A stretch of 32,779 nucleotides of DNA from a virus, in IMG/VR virus record IMGVR_UViG_3300049893_000374, positions 1 through 32,779 of that record; one strand, written 5' to 3'. The notes beneath the pieces are model-generated. The model searched no databases. It worked only from the letters and a program-made list of their open reading frames with translations, and was not told the origin of the DNA. The position numbers were made by a program, and so were the translations under genes. Shown in pieces: positions 27,947-32,779 of this stretch. Positions within the stretch are counted from its first letter, which is position 1. Each line of letters opens with the position of its first letter.

Positions 27947-30474
27947 TGGCAGTCTTTACAGCAATTGCAACTGCAATCGTAGGTGCTATTGGTATTACCG
28001 GCACACTGGCAACCATTGCTACTGCATTCGTTGCTACTGGTTTAGCATTAGGCACAGCAAAGATACTGGGTGTTATGGATGCACCCAAAGGACAAGATCC
28101 AGGTGTTAAGATACAGTTACCTCCAGCCACAGATAACAAAGTGCCGCGCCTGTATGGACGTAACTTTGCCGGCGGCACAATCATAGACGCAGAGATCAAG
28201 AATCAAAACAAGACCATGGCATATTGTGTAGTGCTCAGTGACATGAGTGATCTATACAATGAAACATGGACTATTAATGGTATCTATCGCGGTGATAGCC
28301 AACTTTACTTTAGCGATTATAATGTTATAAGTCAGATGGATCCCAACGGCACCAGCAGTCCTAACATTGCAAATAAAATTCGTGTGCGTGTTTATGCCGG
28401 TGGTAGTGGTAGTGCTAAACAAATCTTTCCAGTGGGTAGTGCAGCCAATGCATACGGTGGCACATCAACAAGTAAAACCTGTCAGTTTGTGAATTGGACT
28501 AGTGCAAATGCAATGACCAAATTGGTGTTTGCTATCATTGAAATTGACTATGACGCAGAAAATGATCTAATGGGTTTGGGTGCGTTTACGTTTGATATTA
28601 GTTGTAATTTGACCAATCCAGGATTAGTGTTGTTGGATTACTTAAACAATGAACGCTATGGTATGGGCAATACAAATTTCCCAGTAAGTATTGTTAACAG
28701 CCAACCAGTTCCACACAATATCAGCACAGCAGATCTCAATGAATGGATTACATTTGCAGCAGCCAACAACACATATATCAATGGTGGTCTCAGCACATTT
28801 GACACTATCAAAACTAACGTAAGCAAAATTTGCATGAGCGGTGGTGCATTCTTTACCTACAATAACAAAACAGGTAGTTTTGGTGTTGTGGTTAACCGTG
28901 CTGCTAGCAATGCAGAATTAGCCAACGCATTTGTGCTCAGTGATGATAACTTGGTAGGCGCACTAACAGTAACCAGTGCAGATTTGTTCTCAATGTATAA
29001 CCAAATGGAAGTAGAATTTCCCAGTGTTATACAAAAAGACCAAACAGATACTGTATTCCTAGAAACACCTGATGCACAACGCAATGCCAATGAACCAGAC
29101 AATAAACTAAATGTGCGTTTTGACCTAACCAATGACAGAGAAGTTGCTATCAACTTGGCTAACATTGACCTACGTCAAGGACGTTATACTACAGTGGTAA
29201 CTGCCAAAGGTGACTTTACAACATTACCTCTAGATGTTGGTGATGTAGTCAAACTTACCAATGATACATTCAATTGGAGCAATAAGTTATTCCGTGTAAT
29301 GCAGACTAAGGAAGTTGAAACCGCTGACAGTATGCTCTACAATGAATTAACATTGTTAGAATATAACGCAAACGTATATACATGGACGGATGAAGCACCA
29401 AGTGCAAACATTGACCCACCTGGCATTGATAACTTCTTAATCTTTAACAGCAACACAGAAATTGCTATGGGTTATGTATATGTTAATGATAATCCATTGG
29501 GTAGTTCCAACAGCAAGATTGTAAACCCAGACACCGGTGGCGTTGTAGGCACTATTAGCACAGCATCACTAATAAGCAATGCTGAAATCAGTGTGGGTAA
29601 CGCAAGTCCATTTATTGCTTTCCCATTTACTATTCCAGCAAATACAACATTTGACACTATTGAGGTAGTGTATACTGGCGAAAACAGCAGTTGCGCTGAC
29701 GTATTAGCCAACAGCGTGCTTATGGATACCATGACTCCAGCAGTAGGCAGTTACTTTGAGCCTGATCAAGTGTATTGGTATAGTCGAAGTATTGATGACT
29801 TACGTTTTAGACGCGGTGATTTTAACTTTCCAGGAACTACCGGTGATTATGAAACACCATATTTCTTAAACATCAAATATGTAGACAGTAAAACTGGTGT
29901 TAGAAGTGATTTTTATGATACCAGCACTATTCCAGTAAACATTACTAATACGCAAGATACCAAACAAATTGCACAGTATGGTGCCGGTGTTCAAACAGAA
30001 AATTATGATGATATAACAGCCCCTCTTGCAAACAGTAATGTGTATACAACTATTATTACACCAGTTACCTATGATTTAAAAGGTATTGACGTATCAAATC
30101 AATTTAGTCTAGAAGCAACTGCAAGCCCATTTGGTAGTTATACAGGAACCCACGAAATAGGTTTACGAGGTAGAGCAAACGTAACATTTGCAAATGCATA
30201 TGGAACAGTAGGCACAATTAATTACAATACCACCGGTGGTGTTTATGCAACAACTACCAGCATTATTCCTCAAATGCAGGATAGTTTAGCAATTAGTCTA
30301 GATCCTGTTTTTATAAACAGTATTAATCCTGCTTTCCCAATTGATGCTACACCTGTAAGAGCAAACGTATGGGCTGAAGGTTATAGCACACTAAGCAATA
30401 CTGTGATAGCACGCACTTTTGGTGATGTTAAATCCAGTATACTTAAACTGAATAAAAACGAGGAGATTGTATAA
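27946..30474 (+). CDS. tail-tip / host-specificity protein (gpJ-like)
   Basis: 842 residues. A hydrophobic start (residues 1-40, ATAIVGAIGITGTLATIATA) is followed by LPPATDNKVPRLYGRNFAGG and a core typical of central tail-tip proteins: YNETWTINGIYRGDSQLYFS, LGAFTFDISCNLTNPGLVLL, DYLNNERYGMG and VRFDLTNDREVAINLANIDL. The last third is beta-rich and fibre-like. The role is to plug the tail tube and contact the host surface. The following gene starts on its stop (TAATG). Confidence 0.85.
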   Translation: MAVFTAIATAIVGAIGITGTLATIATAFVATGLALGTAKILGVMDAPKGQDPGVKIQLPPATDNKVPRLYGRNFAGGTIIDAEIKNQNKTMAYCVVLSDMSDLYNETWTINGIYRGDSQLYFSDYNVISQMDPNGTSSPNIANKIRVRVYAGGSGSAKQIFPVGSAANAYGGTSTSKTCQFVNWTSANAMTKLVFAIIEIDYDAENDLMGLGAFTFDISCNLTNPGLVLLDYLNNERYGMGNTNFPVSIVNSQPVPHNISTADLNEWITFAAANNTYINGGLSTFDTIKTNVSKICMSGGAFFTYNNKTGSFGVVVNRAASNAELANAFVLSDDNLVGALTVTSADLFSMYNQMEVEFPSVIQKDQTDTVFLETPDAQRNANEPDNKLNVRFDLTNDREVAINLANIDLRQGRYTTVVTAKGDFTTLPLDVGDVVKLTNDTFNWSNKLFRVMQTKEVETADSMLYNELTLLEYNANVYTWTDEAPSANIDPPGIDNFLIFNSNTEIAMGYVYVNDNPLGSSNSKIVNPDTGGVVGTISTASLISNAEISVGNASPFIAFPFTIPANTTFDTIEVVYTGENSSCADVLANSVLMDTMTPAVGSYFEPDQVYWYSRSIDDLRFRRGDFNFPGTTGDYETPYFLNIKYVDSKTGVRSDFYDTSTIPVNITNTQDTKQIAQYGAGVQTENYDDITAPLANSNVYTTIITPVTYDLKGIDVSNQFSLEATASPFGSYTGTHEIGLRGRANVTFANAYGTVGTINYNTTGGVYATTTSIIPQMQDSLAISLDPVFINSINPAFPIDATPVRANVWAEGYSTLSNTVIARTFGDVKSSILKLNKNEEIV

Positions 30475-30863
30475 TGTATAGAACAATATATGATAATACC
30501 TCAGGCAAAATTATTAGATGTTTGCGTATCAGTGAACAAGCAGCACAGAAAATCTGTAGTGAAAACGCCAATTGGAGTTATCTAAATCGTGCCACAGACA
30601 GCACTGGCAAACGCAGAGTAAATTTAGAAACATTACAGTTAGAACTTATACCAGTGGAACAGCCCAGTGTAGCAGCATTAATCAGAGAACGTCGTAGATT
30701 TTTATTGCAATTAAGTGATTGGACACAAACTACTGATAGTCCTCTCAGTGAAGCCAAACGTGCCGAATGGGCTGCATATAGACAAGCCTTGAGAGATCTA
30801 CCTGATGAGCAAGGCGGAGTAAATAGTATTGATGATGTAGTGTGGCCCTCACAGCCACAATGA
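30474..30863 (+). CDS. tail fibre assembly chaperone (Phage_tail_APC-like)
   Basis: 129 residues. The C-terminal half, ALIRERRRFLLQLSDWTQTT, DSPLSEAKRAEWAAYRQALR, DLPDEQGG...VVWPSQP, is the textbook pattern of this chaperone family (RxxRxxLLxxxDWTQ-LSxxxxxxWxxYRQxLRDLP-WPxxP). These proteins help fibres fold or attach and lie next to them. Here the fibre genes follow after two small genes. Confidence 0.9.
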   Translation: MYRTIYDNTSGKIIRCLRISEQAAQKICSENANWSYLNRATDSTGKRRVNLETLQLELIPVEQPSVAALIRERRRFLLQLSDWTQTTDSPLSEAKRAEWAAYRQALRDLPDEQGGVNSIDDVVWPSQPQ

Positions 30864-30876
30864 TATGGAGATATAA

Positions 30877-31041
30877 ATGTTATATGAAATTTACGCAAGA
30901 TTTAATTTTGTAAATCTTTCAATTGATCAATTTTATAAAGGTGCTGATCGTGCAGAATGCATTGCAAACATAGAATCAGCATTTAATCAAAGCCTGGCAG
31001 AAAGTTGGGAAATACTAAGCGAGGGTCCAATCAATGGTTGA
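30877..31041 (+). CDS. unknown small protein (54 aa)
   Basis: ATG 30877 behind GGAGA (30867-30871). 54 residues, MLYEIYARFNFVNLSIDQFY, KGADRAECIANIESAFNQSL. Alpha/beta, no membrane segment, no recognised family. It lies between the fibre chaperone and another small gene, overlapping the latter by 8 bases. Confidence 0.6.
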   Translation: MLYEIYARFNFVNLSIDQFYKGADRAECIANIESAFNQSLAESWEILSEGPING

Positions 31042-31213
31042 AGAAAATAATCAATCACAAAATGAAAACACCACTCCACAGCAAGATCCTGTGGAAACTG
31101 CACGCGAGCGCGGCTTGCGTAAATTGCGTGAACTGCAACAACCACTGTTTGAAGCAGCATCATTCAATCAAGAAATGCATCCGTTACATGGTGCGTTTGG
31201 CAAAGAACTATAA
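31034..31213 (+). CDS. unknown small polar protein (59 aa)
   Basis: ATG 31034 with GAGGG upstream. 59 residues: a disordered Gln/Asn-rich start (MVEENNQSQNENTTPQQDPV), then a helix (ARERGLRKLRELQQPLFEAA) and a short end with HPLHGAFGKEL. No family recognised. It sits directly before the Gly-rich fibre and may help its assembly, a guess from position. Confidence 0.6.
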   Translation: MVEENNQSQNENTTPQQDPVETARERGLRKLRELQQPLFEAASFNQEMHPLHGAFGKEL

Positions 31214-31223
31214 GTGAGACAAT

Positions 31224-32779
31224 ATGCCTACATCTGCAAAAATTGGTTTTTTTAAAACAGGACTGCAAAATGCAGAAGCCGTAACACCTTACGTTCAATA
31301 TAATGTAAGTGCCAATGTTGCACAGGTAGGCAATACTATAACCTATACAGTTACAGGTGATTATCCATCTAATATACCTATCTATTGGGATTTGACCAGT
31401 GTAAATGGTAATGTTATTACCAGCAATTATTTTACAGGTAATACTACTGTTAGTGGTTCTTTTAATCTAACAGGATCTCCCATCAATATTGTTAAAACTA
31501 CCGTTCCATACAATGCATTTGATGAAACATTGATTTTAAATATACGTCCAGGTGCAGCAATTGCTGATGTAAAAGCAAATGTAGTTGGTGGTGTAACACA
31601 AAAAGCAAATATTGCACTAGCAGTAACAATGCCATATGCAAATACAGTTACATTTACAGTAACAACTAACATGGCAAATGGCACACCACTGTATTGGGAT
31701 CTAGTAGGTAACGCCAGTGTTGGCGACTTTACTGATAGTTTTGGTTTAGGTAATACAATTACTGTTGCTGGAAATACTGCAATTGTAACTAAAGTTCTTA
31801 AGGTATTAGGAAATAAAGATGTTACTAAAACATTCTATGCTGATTTTAGATCTACCAGTGCAATGACTGCGTTTGATACAAAATCAAGTAATATTAATAT
31901 TGTTGCAGCAAATACAATTGTTGCTACTGGCGGCACAATTACTTCAAATGTTGATTTATATTATACCACACATGCTTTCAGCAGTAATTCTACATTCAAT
32001 GTAACATTTGCTAGTGCAAATACTACATTTGATGGTAACGTTAATAATGTTCAATATCTAATTGTTGGTGGTGGTGGTGCAGGCGGCATGAGTGATATAT
32101 TAGGTGTTGCTAACTCATGTAGTTCAAACATAGATTTAAATGTAAGAACATACAGTCCTTATAATCAATGGAACTTTATAGCCAACGCATATAGAAACAA
32201 ATATTGGGGAGCCGGCGGCGGAGGCGGCGGAGGCATGCTAACTGGTAATACAACTATCAGCAATGTAGCATATCCAGTGGCTGTGGGCCGCGGCGGTGTG
32301 TTCCCTGGTTATCCAGCAGATAATTCAGCATTATCTAAAACTGCTAATATTTGGAATCAAATCAATAGAATTGATGTTGATGGAGCAAACAGTAGCATAT
32401 TTGGTTTGACTGCAATTGGCGGCGGCCATGGTGGTAGCAGTTCAGAACTTAACCAAAGTGAAAATGGTAGCCTTCCTGTAAGCAGTGAAGATCAACTTAA
32501 ATTATTTGGTGGCGGCAATGTTAGTGGCTTTGGCAGTTTACCAAGAGTTGCTGGTAGCGGTGGTGGTGCTGGCACATGGTATGGAACTTCCGATAGACAA
32601 TTTGGTGGCGGCGCCGGCACAGCAGGACAAGGTTTTGCCGGTGGTGGAGATTACGGTAACGCTGTAGTTCTTGCAGGATCTGGCGGTGGTGGTGCTGGCC
32701 AAGCAGGTTTTGGCCCAACAGCAAACGCAAACGTTCTTGGTCAGCCTAAGTATATTGGCGGTAATGGCGGTAATGGTGC
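31224..32779 (+). CDS. glycine-rich tail fibre with two Ig/Calx-beta-like repeats (runs off the window)
   Basis: Open from ATG 31224 to the last base without a stop, then in frame from base 1 to TAA 223, for 592 residues. Residues about 30-115 and 130-220 are related beta repeats (ITYTVTGDYPSNIPIYWDLT and VTFTVTTNMANGTPLYWDLV), as in Ig-like or Calx-beta modules of marine-phage virion proteins. Residues about 260-590 are Gly-rich blocks (LIVGGGGAGG, GAGGGGGGGM) that probably form a polyglycine-type sandwich tip, a common receptor-binding fold. The start has only a weak purine-rich site (GTGAGA), so coupling from upstream is likely. Confidence 0.85.
   Translation, partial: MPTSAKIGFFKTGLQNAEAVTPYVQYNVSANVAQVGNTITYTVTGDYPSNIPIYWDLTSVNGNVITSNYFTGNTTVSGSFNLTGSPINIVKTTVPYNAFDETLILNIRPGAAIADVKANVVGGVTQKANIALAVTMPYANTVTFTVTTNMANGTPLYWDLVGNASVGDFTDSFGLGNTITVAGNTAIVTKVLKVLGNKDVTKTFYADFRSTSAMTAFDTKSSNINIVAANTIVATGGTITSNVDLYYTTHAFSSNSTFNVTFASANTTFDGNVNNVQYLIVGGGGAGGMSDILGVANSCSSNIDLNVRTYSPYNQWNFIANAYRNKYWGAGGGGGGGMLTGNTTISNVAYPVAVGRGGVFPGYPADNSALSKTANIWNQINRIDVDGANSSIFGLTAIGGGHGGSSSELNQSENGSLPVSSEDQLKLFGGGNVSGFGSLPRVAGSGGGAGTWYGTSDRQFGGGAGTAGQGFAGGGDYGNAVVLAGSGGGGAGQAGFGPTANANVLGQPKYIGGNGGNG

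Noticed and set aside
31005-31217. 70-codon frame overlapping the 59-aa gene before the fibre
   Set aside because: It has an odd His/Cys/Asn composition and no ribosome binding site, and it competes with a frame that has GAGGG and a normal composition.

Overview
The window reads as the complete, circularly closed genome of a small tailed phage (32,779 bp) with the morphogenesis gene set of a long-tailed siphovirus. The open glycine-rich tail-fibre gene that runs off the right edge (from 31224) continues in frame at base 1 and ends at 223, so the two edges are adjacent in the molecule. The AT-rich sequence, the fibre repeats and several small conserved proteins resemble phages of aquatic bacterioplankton (cyanophage, pelagiphage and uncultured marine phage types). 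That host guess is inference and the host cannot be named from this sequence.

Layout. 1-5949: end of the Gly-rich fibre, a 169-aa virion protein, a 1405-aa repetitive fibre with a C1q-like tip, then small genes including a holin-like coiled-coil/membrane protein. A strong terminator (about 6030) closes this late unit. 6050-10194: a probable early/middle unit behind a consensus sigma70 promoter. It holds a tandem-HTH regulator, a possible OB-fold protein, a 251-aa unknown gene full of palindromes, a zinc-ribbon-like protein, an AAA+ ATPase and a homing-endonuclease-like DNA-binding repeat protein. 10255-15261: DNA modification/packaging, with a ParB-domain/GT4-glycosyltransferase fusion, terS, a structured intergenic RNA or packaging site, a two-helix membrane protein, terL and seven tightly overlapping small genes. 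15336-17067: a regulatory block with the only minus-strand gene, a symmetric divergent promoter pair with direct repeats, and four small early genes, three of them behind near-identical leader hairpins. 17232-32779 (and on through base 1 to 5949): the late operon of portal, scaffold, capsid, connector, tail terminator, tail tube, frameshifted tail chaperones, tape measure, distal tail, hub, GNAT protein, tail-tip host-specificity protein, tail-fibre chaperone and fibres.

The structural genes form one co-directional, mostly overlapping operon. Terminators bound it, with an internal one just after the major tail protein. No DNA polymerase, primase, recombinase, integrase, tRNA or recognisable endolysin is visible, so replication must lean heavily on the host. 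Most distinctive are the ParB-glycosyltransferase fusion, the multi-branched RNA-like structure between terS and terL, the promoter/leader-hairpin cassettes, a portal with a Cys4 (HiPIP-like) tail, and a GGGAAAC programmed -1 frameshift in the tail chaperone gene.
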